Assembly (NCBI RefSeq): GCF_001705035.1
Contig: NZ_MCIG01000017.1
Coordinates: 1 to 45,272 of the forward strand
Direction: 5' to 3'
DNA length: 45,272 nt
Source: Curtobacterium sp. UCD-KPL2560
GTDB lineage: Bacteria; Actinomycetota; Actinomycetes; Actinomycetales; Microbacteriaceae
Part shown: positions 17,955 to 25,049 of the stretch, one piece after another
Position numbering within the stretch: position 1 is the stretch's first letter
Layout of the letters: each line of letters opens with the position of its first letter
Made by a program: the position numbers and the translations under genes
Notes under the pieces: generated by a model
What the model was told of the DNA's origin: nothing
The model's database searches: none
Seen by the model: only the letters and a program-made list of their open reading frames with translations

Positions 17955-18422
17955 TCAGATACTCGCTCTACGTCCGCGCCGATGCGGGATGTGTGGTGCT
18001 AGCTCTCGTCCGATGGTGAGGGCTTCTCCGAGGGTGACCTCGTTCGCGTCGCCGAGATTGGTTCCGCCCTCTGGGAGGGTTCCTGCGACATGGAAGTGCA
18101 GGTGAGGGATCACTTGATGCGCGGCCGTACCGTTGTTCTGCCACACGGCGATACCGGGACGTTGGTACGTGCGGTCGATCGTGGCCGCCGCGTCCCGGAC
18201 TGCAAGCATGAGGTCTTCCGCATCAGAGTCCCCGAGGTCGAGCAGCGTCGAGACATGTCGTGTGGGAATCACCAGGAGGTGCCCGATGCCGCGTTGTTCT
18301 TGAGTGACTAAGACGGCGATCCGAGGCTCCGTCCAGAGGATGGCGTACGGACGTGTGCCACCGAGGTAGGAGCAGAACGCGCAGCTATCAACCTCGGGGA
18401 GTTGCAGTGCTGAATCGTTCAT
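17955..18422 (-). CDS. HIT-family nucleotide hydrolase/transferase in the Thoeris-like operon
   Basis: This 155-residue HIT protein carries the histidine triad H107-L-H109-F-H111 in HQVIPHLHFHV, with H109 the likely nucleophile. C14-x-x-C17 plus H56 may hold a structural zinc as in Hint/Fhit-like members. The family hydrolyses phosphoramidate or phosphoanhydride bonds in nucleotide conjugates. The start overlaps the thsA stop by 4 nt (ATGA at 18419-18422), so it is the third gene of thsB-thsA-HIT. I infer that it acts on a nucleotide linked to this system, perhaps degrading the TIR product; a housekeeping hydrolase caught in the operon is the alternative. Confidence 0.88.
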   Translation of the reverse strand: MNDSALQLPEVDSCAFCSYLGGTRPYAILWTEPRIAVLVTQEQRGIGHLLVIPTRHVSTLLDLGDSDAEDLMLAVRDAAATIDRTYQRPGIAVWQNNGTAAHQVIPHLHFHVAGTLPEGGTNLGDANEVTLGEALTIGRELAPHIPHRRGRRASI

Positions 18423-19273
18423 GAGGGCCTCAAGGAATTCAAGAAGGCCTGTATTTCAAGATGGTCCAGGGAGTCGTACTCGTTCCTCGGCGCGACGATG
18501 ACCAGCTCGTCGCAGATCTTCCGTGTGCGGGACGCGAGCATGAACGAGAGTGCGATGAACCGTACTGAGTCAGCCAGCGGCAACACTGAGGACAGCTTCG
18601 ATTGGCCTCCGCCGATCATCGGCATGCACACGGGTCGTCCGTTGCTCTCGGCTCGGACAACCTTCCACAGCTCGCTGAGGCTGTTCCACACACCATCAGT
18701 CGTTGATGATGCGCTGCTCTTGTTGTCCATCCTTGTGTACGCCACTAGGAAGAAGCGGCGCGCGTTTTGACGAAGCGTGACGGTGGTTCCGAGCCGGTAC
18801 CGCTCGGTCTTGCCATGCTTGCCAGCGACGGTTTCTACGGGGTCGATGGACGTCAGCTCGACGGCGATGTCACTATCCAGCTTGGGCAAGTCCCCATCGT
18901 AGATGCGATTGAGGAACTGCCCCTGCACACTACGCGGGTCGATGTGCGGCGGTGCCGTGTCGAATGTGTCGCTGGCGCCGATGACGAGGTGTGCTTCGTG
19001 CTGGTCGAACAGATCGCCTCGCACGAGCGAGATCTTTGTTGATGGGGACTGGTATCGAGTGGCGATAGGCCGTGGCCATGCTCGGGCAGCACCGTAGACC
19101 AGTGCGGCGATGATCCCAACCAAACCCATCCAGGGCCTACTAGTGAAGAAATCTGGGATGAACAGTGCGATGCCGCCGCCGACGGCGGCAAGCAGGCCGA
19201 AGAGAGCGAACGCTTGTGTTCCAAGGATCTTCCAGAACCGAGCAGTCCGGACATCCCGCAGGAACGGTTCCAC
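18419..19273 (-). CDS. thsA: ThsA-like effector: two membrane segments plus macro domain (type II Thoeris-like)
   Basis: This 284-residue protein has two membrane segments (about 16-40 and 48-66) and then a domain from about 80 to 275 of the ThsA-macro (DUF6430-like) type. Diagnostic stretches include ISLVRGDLFD (81-90), HLVIGASDTFDT (95-106), RSVQGQFLNRIYDGD near 114-128 and PMIGGGQS (218-225). In type II Thoeris the macro domain binds an ADP-ribose-type signal made by the TIR protein and triggers the membrane part. GTG 19273 overlaps the thsB TAG by 1 nt and the stop overlaps HIT by 4 nt. GC content is below that of the flanking core. The family call is from recall of motifs, not a search. 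Confidence 0.85.
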   Translation of the reverse strand: MEPFLRDVRTARFWKILGTQAFALFGLLAAVGGGIALFIPDFFTSRPWMGLVGIIAALVYGAARAWPRPIATRYQSPSTKISLVRGDLFDQHEAHLVIGASDTFDTAPPHIDPRSVQGQFLNRIYDGDLPKLDSDIAVELTSIDPVETVAGKHGKTERYRLGTTVTLRQNARRFFLVAYTRMDNKSSASSTTDGVWNSLSELWKVVRAESNGRPVCMPMIGGGQSKLSSVLPLADSVRFIALSFMLASRTRKICDELVIVAPRNEYDSLDHLEIQAFLNSLRPS

Positions 19274-19782
19274 TACAGCCCGAGACCGGTGTAGACGTGG
19301 TCCTTGTAGTAGTGAGGTCCTGTCTCACTCGACGTGCTGTACACGGGGGCGTAGTTGTCCAACGCGTACTTGATGATCGCTGGCTGGAAGGAGACGGACA
19401 GCGTGTAGTAGTCCGCGTCGAGCAGTGGCTTCGGGATGAAGTTCCGGTCGATGCGTCGATCACCGTCGATGTTGGCTACCACGACCGGCAGGTCGAACTC
19501 GGCCATGACCTTGACTTCGTGAGCAAGAAAAGACGAGCCGTTCGAGCCCTTACGCCGTGCGTCGGCGCTTCCGAGGAGGACAACCTGCTTGGCGTTCTTC
19601 ATTCGTTCGCGAAGGTTGCGCTTGATCGTCTCGGGCTGGCTCGTGTCGAGTGAGACGAACAGGTCATGCGCGTCGTAGAAGTTGAAGTCGATGTTCTTGT
19701 TCTCTCGCCATGCTTCCATGAGCCGATAGGAGCGGATGTCTTCGCTGGCGAAGGCGACGTAGGTCTTGTTGCGGTAACTCAT
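19273..19782 (-). CDS. thsB: ThsB-like TIR-domain protein (Thoeris sensor/signal synthase)
   Basis: This 169-residue protein matches the MTH538/ThsB TIR-like family. KTYVAFASEDIRSYRLMEAW (6-25) forms strand A and helix A, followed by FYDAHD and VVLLGSADARRKG. S84-F-L-A-H-E89 gives the candidate catalytic Glu. These proteins sense infection and convert NAD+ into an ADP-ribose-based messenger. ATG 19782 was preferred to an upstream in-frame start at 19836 because a GAGGA site lies 5-6 nt before it. It is first in the operon and drives thsA and HIT through overlapping starts. Confidence 0.87.
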   Translation of the reverse strand: MSYRNKTYVAFASEDIRSYRLMEAWRENKNIDFNFYDAHDLFVSLDTSQPETIKRNLRERMKNAKQVVLLGSADARRKGSNGSSFLAHEVKVMAEFDLPVVVANIDGDRRIDRNFIPKPLLDADYYTLSVSFQPAIIKYALDNYAPVYSTSSETGPHYYKDHVYTGLGL

Positions 19783-20162
19783 GGTGTCCTCGGGTTTCTC
19801 TATGTGAGGGCAATTCATATCATGTGCCCCCGACACGGACGTGGTTGCCGCGATCGCGCGTCAGCCTCACTGGCAACGAATGACTCTCGCAACCGTACGG
19901 TGGCGAGACGTATCGCAGTGCGGTCCACTCCCGCAAAGCAGACCCGGCGTTAACCGTCTCGCAGCCATGTCTCGCAGGAGTTCGGCGGCCCTCGCGTCGT
20001 GGTTGTCGGTTACGAGACAGGGCCGACGCGGCTCGCGAGTGTGAAGTGGATAGCGTCGTCGGCGGCTACAGGAACGCCGGTTCGGTATCCGGTAGCCGAT
20101 CGGCTATCGAGACCGCTCGGTGTGTCTCCTCAGTGTCGGTTTCTGTGGATACGATCAGCGAC
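19783..20162. promoter_or_regulatory. divergent regulatory region between thsB and the TIR gene
   Basis: This 380-bp gap has no credible gene. On the minus strand TGATATGAAT near 19813-19822 resembles an extended -10 for thsB. On the plus strand TACGAT at about 20148-20153 lies 10 nt before the TIR ATG, compatible with a short or leaderless transcript. A perfect 14-bp palindrome, TAGCCGATCGGCTA (20093-20106), and flanking GATAGC (20049-20054)/GCTATC (20103-20108) form a likely protein-binding site. Confidence 0.45.
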
Positions 20163-20915
20163 ATGTCTTACTGCACTGCGCCCGTTCGGGGTCACCGGTC
20201 CTCAGCAGCTGCAGCTGCATGCCCGTCGTGTGGATCTCGCGGACGGTACAGCAACTCGCCGCCGCGCCCGTACTCGCCCTTCCCGACTCCAGCCGCTGCG
20301 GCGCGGAGCAGCGCCGGCACCAGTCGCAGCAGCACCGGCGGGGGAGGGAGCCGGCGTACTGCCCGGCCGTCTTGGCAGCCGAGCACGTCTTCCGTCTCGT
20401 ATACGGCACAGGAAGTGCGCGACCTAGAGTCCGTCCGAGCGGCAGTTGTTACGCGCACGCAGGTGCATGACGTGTTTCTCTGCCACGCGTGGCCGGATCG
20501 CCAGGCGGACGCGACGGACCTCTACGACTTGCTCCGTGGCGAGGAGGTGACGGTCTGGTTCAGCGAGGTCACACTCAAGCTCGGCACCGACATGTGGGTG
20601 GCCATCGACAACGGGCTCGCGACCTCGCGCATCGGAATCGTGCTCGTGACGCCGGCGATGCTCGACAAGCTTCGAACCGACCGCAGCGTGGCAAGCAGTG
20701 AACTCAGCGCACTGCTGCGCCGGAGCTTGTTGGTGCCTGTGCTGCATGGTGTGTCCTTCGAAGAGTTGGACCAGGTGAGCCCCATGCTTGCTTCGCGCGG
20801 TGGGCTGAGTACGAAGGAAGACTCGTGGGCGGTCGTCGCGGAGAAGATTGCCGAGCTTGTCGGTGAGCTCAACGGCGAAGAAGCTGACGCGCTGAGCTCG
20901 GCATCAACCAGCTGA
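20163..20915 (+). CDS. zinc-ribbon plus TIR domain protein
   Basis: This 250-residue protein has C4, H11, C20 and C23 (CPSC), which look like a small zinc-binding knuckle. A Ser/Pro/Arg-rich linker (25-78) follows, then a TIR domain from about 102 to 235: VHDVFLCHAW (101-110), VWFSEVTLKLGTDMWVAID (131-149), SRIGIVLVTPAML (155-167), and E180 in the position of the NADase catalytic Glu. Such TIR proteins cleave or modify NAD+. It is divergent from thsB and may be a second sensor for ThsA or the head of a separate system. A gene for an 86-residue protein follows after 14 bp. Confidence 0.87.
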   Translation: MSYCTAPVRGHRSSAAAAACPSCGSRGRYSNSPPRPYSPFPTPAAAARSSAGTSRSSTGGGGSRRTARPSWQPSTSSVSYTAQEVRDLESVRAAVVTRTQVHDVFLCHAWPDRQADATDLYDLLRGEEVTVWFSEVTLKLGTDMWVAIDNGLATSRIGIVLVTPAMLDKLRTDRSVASSELSALLRRSLLVPVLHGVSFEELDQVSPMLASRGGLSTKEDSWAVVAEKIAELVGELNGEEADALSSASTS

Positions 20916-20929
20916 GGGGGAAAGTAGAC

Positions 20930-21190
20930 ATGAACGAGTTTGAGGCGCAGGCTGTCGCGAGCACCATCTCGGAGGCGGCGCCCTTCCTCACGACGACGGT
21001 TGGGCGCATCCAGCACGACGACGAGAACCAGCGCAACGTCATGGTCGAGCTTGACGAATACACTGGCCTTCTCGTGCAAAAGGAGATTCGCTGGTCCGTC
21101 TCGGTCGTCGCTGTTGACACCGGACGTATCGAGCCGCAGTACGACTCCGAGCCCGCGGTAGCACCGACCGACACGGACGGGATCGCCTGA
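20930..21190 (+). CDS. hypothetical protein downstream of the TIR gene
   Basis: This 86-residue acidic protein of unknown family starts at ATG 20930 after a GGGGGA ribosome-binding site, 14 bp behind the TIR stop. It seems to hold one helix (EFEAQAVASTISEAAPFL) and several strands (RNVMVELDEYTGLLV, EIRWSVSVVAV), then an acidic tail. The TGA stop at 21188-21190 is followed in frame by 39 further sense codons up to TGA 21308-21310, which overlaps the next gene. The gene may therefore be shortened by a nonsense mutation or read through. Confidence 0.55.
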   Translation: MNEFEAQAVASTISEAAPFLTTTVGRIQHDDENQRNVMVELDEYTGLLVQKEIRWSVSVVAVDTGRIEPQYDSEPAVAPTDTDGIA

Positions 21191-21235
21191 GAGGTCTTCA
21201 AGCTAGCGCGGCGGTTCTACTTCGGCGACTTCGGC

Positions 21236-21310
21236 ATGGTTAGCGGGGTCGCAGACCCGTTCGGCCGGCGCGACCAGCTTGAGGCTGCGATCAAGGGCCT
21301 CGAGGAGTGA
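21236..21310 (+). CDS. possible 24-residue ORF or 3' part of the preceding gene
   Basis: ATG 21236 opens a 24-codon frame (MVSGVADPFGRR...) whose TGA overlaps the next GTG start by 4 nt (GTGA, 21307-21310), the usual coupling in this window. The same frame is open back to the preceding TGA at 21188, where it reads KLARRFYFGDFGMVSG. The overlap suggests that ribosomes do reach this stop, either from ATG 21236 or through the upstream TGA. There is no strong ribosome-binding site before 21236. Confidence 0.35.
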   Translation: MVSGVADPFGRRDQLEAAIKGLEE

Positions 21311-21852
21311 GCGACCCCTTCGCTTGGGTAGCTCCCGGAGCGTTCGGGCTCTCGGTGCTGTCGCTCGTTTTCCAGGGCGTCGGGCGCCTTCGAGGTCGGG
21401 CTCGGATCAGGGTGGCGATCGAAGGTAGCAACGGCGTCGAGGGCGAGTACGACGACGCCCAAGGCCGCGACGTACCGCGCAACTGGGCCGAGCTGCGGGT
21501 TATCGTCGAGAACCCAGGCTCTGTTCCGCTGTCGATCTATGACGTTGGCCTGTTCCACAGCGTGACGGACGACAACGAACGAAGCGCGGTCGTCGTTTCG
21601 TTGCGCAATGTCGAGAACTCCTGGAGCTGGACGCCGCAGGAAGGCAGCAAGCAACACGAGGACAAGTGGTCTGGGCCGAAGCTTCCGGCCGAGATCCCGG
21701 CGCTGGGTGTGCTCGAGTGGAAAATCAAAGACCCCACGACGCGCGGCTACGGCGACGACTTCTCGTGGCAGGGCTATGCAGAGCGCTACCGGGCCGGGCG
21801 GTCGCCGCGACGAGCGCTGTCGAAGGAGCGCTCGTCGCGGATCGAACCCTAG
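21307..21852 (+). CDS. hypothetical protein with N-terminal membrane anchor
   Basis: The product has 181 residues and starts at GTG 21307. Residues about 6-25 (WVAPGAFGLSVLSLVFQGVG) form a hydrophobic anchor; the rest is a soluble, beta-rich domain (RIRVAIEG, AELRVIVENPGSVPLSIYDV) reminiscent of an immunoglobulin-like sandwich, ending in a basic tail. No family is recognised. Its 4-nt overlap with the preceding frame places it in the TIR operon, so it could be a membrane partner of the TIR protein; that role is inference from position only. Confidence 0.6.
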   Translation: MSDPFAWVAPGAFGLSVLSLVFQGVGRLRGRARIRVAIEGSNGVEGEYDDAQGRDVPRNWAELRVIVENPGSVPLSIYDVGLFHSVTDDNERSAVVVSLRNVENSWSWTPQEGSKQHEDKWSGPKLPAEIPALGVLEWKIKDPTTRGYGDDFSWQGYAERYRAGRSPRRALSKERSSRIEP

Positions 21853-22088
21853 GTCAGTCGCGCCAGTTGTACCGACGCGGGATCGTCTTCCTGGAGTCCG
21901 TCGACCTTATGCCCAGCGGTCGCCGCATGTGTCTCACATAGGTGGTCCGCTGACGGTCTCGATGACGGTGCCTCAGACGGGCTGATGCGTCGTCAGAAAC
22001 GATCGTTTCTGCGGGACCGAACGACGTGGTCGTCGACCTGTGAGCGGCACTGTCTCATGGCCCGGTTCTGCCATCGTTCTTTGGCTTG
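21853..22088. other. 236-bp gap between the TIR operon and the transposon genes, with an 18-bp palindrome
   Basis: No gene is seen. The stretch contains the perfect palindrome CAGAAACGATCGTTTCTG at 21994-22011, the repeated TGACGGT in a CTGACGGTCTCGATGACGGT block at 21951-21970, and two TGTCTCA copies (21933-21939, 22051-22057). The left end of the transposon probably lies here, but I could not pair a terminal inverted repeat with confidence. Confidence 0.4.
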
Positions 22089-22901
22089 TTAGCTGACGCC
22101 AATGACGAGGGTGCTGCGGGCGGCTTCGATGACGTCGTTGGTGATGACGTCGAGTTCGTTGATGCGGAGCACGCGTTGGATCTGCGGGAGGAGTCGTTCA
22201 AGGAGGCGGAAGTTGCCGCGGGTGATCCGTTCGATGGCGGCGACGGCTTGGGCGTCGGTGAAGTCGTCGGGGTCGAGGGTGTGGCCGAGCTTTCGCCACT
22301 GGCGTTCGAGGACGAACAGCAGCTCGTCGTGGCCGAGTGGGCGGTACTGGTGTGCGAAGCCGAGACGGCTGTAGAGCTGTGGGTAGTGCGCGAATTGCTT
22401 CTCGATGCCGGGCATCCCGATCAAGATCAGCGCGGTGCCTGTGCGGTCGTACTGATCGCGGAGCCACTCGATCGCGGTGGCGGTGAGCCGTTCCGCTTCG
22501 TCGACGATGACGAGCTCGAGCTGGGACGGTGGTTGACCGTGGCGGTAGCTGACGGTGTGACCGATGAGTCGGAGGTGTTCCTCGACGAGGATGTTCGTGT
22601 GGCGTAGGTCGTAGTCGAGCTGGTCGCGAAGGGACCGCAGGGAAGCAGCGACCTGTGGCGTGTAGAAGACGGTGCGCGCTCGGTGTGCAGCGGCGTAGAC
22701 CTTGAGGTCACTTTCGGCTCGAGGACCCCATTGCTTGATGAAGGGTCCGATGAGGTCCCAGTGTGCGTAGCGGCGGGCGGAAAGCGTCTTGCCGACGCCA
22801 GCGGCGCCGAAGCAGATTCCGATGGTCTGTTGCTTGCGAACGGCGTCGGCGAACTCCGTGAACCGACGGTGTTCCTTGGTGACGACGAACTGGTTGGGCA
22901 T
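22089..22901 (-). CDS. transposon AAA ATPase (TniB/Tn552 p271-like)
   Basis: This 270-residue ATP-dependent target-selection protein works with the DDE transposase. Walker A GAAGVGKT lies at 32-39, and Walker B ELVIVDEAERL with D134-E135 at 129-139. A sensor-like LILIGMPGIE block follows near 160, and a helical C-terminal lid completes an AAA+/IstB-type fold. ATG 22901 shares one base with the transposase stop (TGATG), a coupling common for this gene pair. The in-frame extension upstream is only the opposite frame of the transposase gene. Confidence 0.9.
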   Translation of the reverse strand: MPNQFVVTKEHRRFTEFADAVRKQQTIGICFGAAGVGKTLSARRYAHWDLIGPFIKQWGPRAESDLKVYAAAHRARTVFYTPQVAASLRSLRDQLDYDLRHTNILVEEHLRLIGHTVSYRHGQPPSQLELVIVDEAERLTATAIEWLRDQYDRTGTALILIGMPGIEKQFAHYPQLYSRLGFAHQYRPLGHDELLFVLERQWRKLGHTLDPDDFTDAQAVAAIERITRGNFRLLERLLPQIQRVLRINELDVITNDVIEAARSTLVIGVS

Positions 22902-24295
22902 CACTGGTCCTCCTCGTAGGTACGGAGCCTCCGTCGGCGCTGCTGAGATACGGGCTCGGATGGTGGCTCCTGCGCCAGCGGATGTTCGACGACAGCGATG
23001 CGTTCTTGGATCTGTCCGCGGAGGGCTCGGCGGTGCGCGTTTCTCGCTGCCTGAATCTGTTTGAGGGAGATGGTTTCGCTCTGGTGTTCTGGGTTGACTG
23101 CGGTGCAGAGGTAGGTGTTGCGGTGGAACACGCGGATCTCGGTGATGTCCCGTGGGTCGTAGCGGATCGTCACCGTCGCCCCGACGAACGGTGCCAGTGT
23201 TGGTGACGTGTAGCGAAGGCCCTGGAAGCGGATGCCATCGCGTTGCACGACCCGGGACGCCGGAACCGTCAGCAGGAACCCGTCGAGCTGTTCGAGGGAG
23301 TCGGGCATGCGGGGCAGCCAGCCGCCAGCGATCCATGCGTCCACTGGGGACTGTTTCGTTTCCCGGTGGACGCGAGTGTTGTAGCGGCCTATGAACGCCA
23401 GGACAGCCGCATCGAGGCTGGCGAGGTCGAGGACTGGTGACGGAGCGGACATCCTCTGAGTGAGGTGGCCGGGCAGACCGGCGAGCAGCTCAGTGTTCAC
23501 GGTGCCGAAGAACCGCTCAATCTTCCCGCGGCCCTGCGGTCGACCGACTGCGGAGTGCACGATTCGAAGGTGCAGTGCCCCGGCTGTTGCACTGAGCCGG
23601 TGGCTCGTGAAGTCGGACCCATGGTCGACGTAGAGCACATCGGGGATGCCACAGACGGGCCAATCAGGTTGGACCTTATGCCAGATCGCCTGCCGAAGTG
23701 CGAGCGCGGTGTTCGCCGCCGATGGCGCACCGAGGAACGCCAGGTACCCGCACACGGCTCGGGAGTAGTCGTCGAGGATGACGGTCAGCCAAGGACGAGC
23801 CGGCCTCCCGTCCGGGCCGACAATCAGGATGTCGAGCATCGTGTGATCGGCCTGCCAGACCGCGTTCGGCTGGTCCGCTCGACGCCGGAGGAGCAGCTCG
23901 TGTTTATCCCGGTACGACGCCGGCCCGTCGAGCGCCAGGGTCACCATCCCGGGGTCGAGAGCGCGCACGATGTTCTGCACGGTCGAGTACGACGGTGCAT
24001 CGGCGTCGCGGCCGGCGCAGTGCTCGACCAGGCGCCGGTGGATGGTGGCGATCGAAGGTCGTGGCCGGGTCAGGGCCAGCGCCTCAACCAGAGCCACGAG
24101 ATCCGGCGATGTGCGCCTGACCCCACGGTCCAGGCGAACACTGTCGGAGAGCGCGTCGTAGCCGCCTGTTCGGTAGCGGGCGAGCCACCGCGTCAGGGTC
24201 CGACGCGGCACACCCGTTGTGCGGACGAGCTCGGCAAGCGGAATCGCGTCATCGACATGCAGTCGAAGGATTCGCCACCGCTCGTCCGCGTCCAT
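22901..24295 (-). CDS. Mu/Tn552-type DDE transposase
   Basis: This 464-residue transposase has an N-terminal helix-turn-helix pair (about 15-60, with RRTLTRWLARYR) and an integrase-core catalytic domain. The triad is D150 (WQADHT), D224 (YVDHGSDF) and E260 (GKIERFFG), with a D-35-E spacing between the last two. A C-terminal beta-barrel (FQGLRYTSPTLAPFVGATVTIRYDP) and a charged tail follow, as in TniA/p480. The gene starts 6 bp after the resolvase stop. It appears intact. Confidence 0.93.
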   Translation of the reverse strand: MDADERWRILRLHVDDAIPLAELVRTTGVPRRTLTRWLARYRTGGYDALSDSVRLDRGVRRTSPDLVALVEALALTRPRPSIATIHRRLVEHCAGRDADAPSYSTVQNIVRALDPGMVTLALDGPASYRDKHELLLRRRADQPNAVWQADHTMLDILIVGPDGRPARPWLTVILDDYSRAVCGYLAFLGAPSAANTALALRQAIWHKVQPDWPVCGIPDVLYVDHGSDFTSHRLSATAGALHLRIVHSAVGRPQGRGKIERFFGTVNTELLAGLPGHLTQRMSAPSPVLDLASLDAAVLAFIGRYNTRVHRETKQSPVDAWIAGGWLPRMPDSLEQLDGFLLTVPASRVVQRDGIRFQGLRYTSPTLAPFVGATVTIRYDPRDITEIRVFHRNTYLCTAVNPEHQSETISLKQIQAARNAHRRALRGQIQERIAVVEHPLAQEPPSEPVSQQRRRRLRTYEEDQ

Positions 24296-24301
24296 GGCCA
24301 G

Positions 24302-24904
24302 CTACATCGACGGGGAGGGCTTGGTGCGCCGAGCGGTCTCGAGCTCGGTGTGCTTCGCGAGCGTGCGGTAGATGGTCGTCCTGCTGACTCCGAGGACGTC
24401 TCCGATCTGCGCGACGGTCATGTCCTGCTGCTCGTACAACCGGCGTGCCGTTCGGACTTGGTCAGAGGACAGCCGCGGTGGACGCCCGCCCGTGCGGCCA
24501 CGGGCGCGGGCCGCAGCGAGGCCGGCATTGGTGCGCTCCTTGATGAGGTCCCGTTCGAACTCCGCCAGGGCGGCGAACACGTGGAAGACGAGGCGGCCGC
24601 CGGGCGAGGTGGTGTCGATGGTCTCCTGCAACGACCGGAACCCGACACCGCGGTCCGCGAGGACGTGCAGCTGGTCGATGAGGTGCCGGATCGAGCGCCC
24701 GAGTCGGTCGAGACGCCAGACGACGAGTGTGTCGCCAGGGCGGATCTGGTCGAGGAGCTTGTCGAGTTCTGGTCGGTGCTCGAGTGACCCGGACATGGTG
24801 TCGACGAACACGCGGAAGCAGCCGGCAGCGTTCAGCGCATCGACCTGCAATGACGCGTCCTGGTCGGTGGTGGATACGCGCGCGTACCCGAGGAGGTGAC
24901 CCAT
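24302..24904 (-). CDS. serine recombinase/resolvase
   Basis: This 200-residue resolvase has catalytic S11 (YARVSTTDQ), the WRLDRLGRS motif at 63-71, the long E helix and a C-terminal helix-turn-helix (MTVAQIGDVLGVSRTTIYRTL, about 160-181). It resolves cointegrates formed by the DDE transposase. ATG 24904 is preceded by a plausible but weak site; an upstream in-frame ATG at 24997 would run through the res site and is less likely. The element's other genes follow on the same strand. Confidence 0.92.
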   Translation of the reverse strand: MGHLLGYARVSTTDQDASLQVDALNAAGCFRVFVDTMSGSLEHRPELDKLLDQIRPGDTLVVWRLDRLGRSIRHLIDQLHVLADRGVGFRSLQETIDTTSPGGRLVFHVFAALAEFERDLIKERTNAGLAAARARGRTGGRPPRLSSDQVRTARRLYEQQDMTVAQIGDVLGVSRTTIYRTLAKHTELETARRTKPSPSM

Positions 24905-24913
24905 GAAGAGAAC

Positions 24914-25049
24914 GTAGCGAAACTCGACCAGGAGGGGTAGTGGCGGCACGTAGATTCCGGGACTGAGTTCCGCTACAAGACACGCTGTCTCGCACACTGC
25001 CGGAGCGTCAGTTCGGACAGTTGTAGCGGAATCGTTCGTATTCGCTACA
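24914..25049. other. res-like recombination site upstream of the resolvase
   Basis: Four copies of the core GTAGCG(G)AA occur in alternating orientation: 24914-24921 (plus), 24968-24976 (minus), 25023-25031 (plus) and 25041-25048 (minus). The last two form a 28-bp imperfect dyad (25022-25049, arms TGTAGCG/CGCTACA), the size of a resolvase crossover subsite. TTCCGCTACAA (24968-24978) and TTGTAGCGGAA (25021-25031) form a perfect 11-bp inverted repeat. Its place just upstream of the resolvase gene fits a res locus, and resolvase binding here would also repress its own promoter. Confidence 0.65.

Larger units (their letters stand above)
22089..25049 (-). mobile_element. Tn552/Tn5053-like transposon (resolvase, DDE transposase, ATPase, res site)
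   Basis: Three tightly packed minus-strand genes encode a serine resolvase, a Mu/Tn552-type DDE transposase and an AAA ATPase, with a res-like site ahead of the resolvase. The transposase and ATPase lengths (464 and 270 aa) are close to Tn552 p480 and p271. No tniQ gene is seen, which favours Tn552 over Tn5053 proper. Coordinates span genes plus res site only; the true ends and target duplication were not resolved. Confidence 0.8.

Noticed and set aside
20155-20460. Short minus-strand Arg/Cys-rich frames over the TIR linker
   Set aside because: They are antisense shadows of the low-complexity linker of the TIR gene.
23465-24787. 440-codon plus-strand frame opposite the transposase and resolvase
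   Set aside because: Low-complexity shadow; both opposite genes have intact catalytic motifs.
22089-25049. CRISPR-associated (Tn7-like) transposon
   Set aside because: No cas genes, repeat array, tniQ or tnsD-like gene accompanies the transposase and ATPase.
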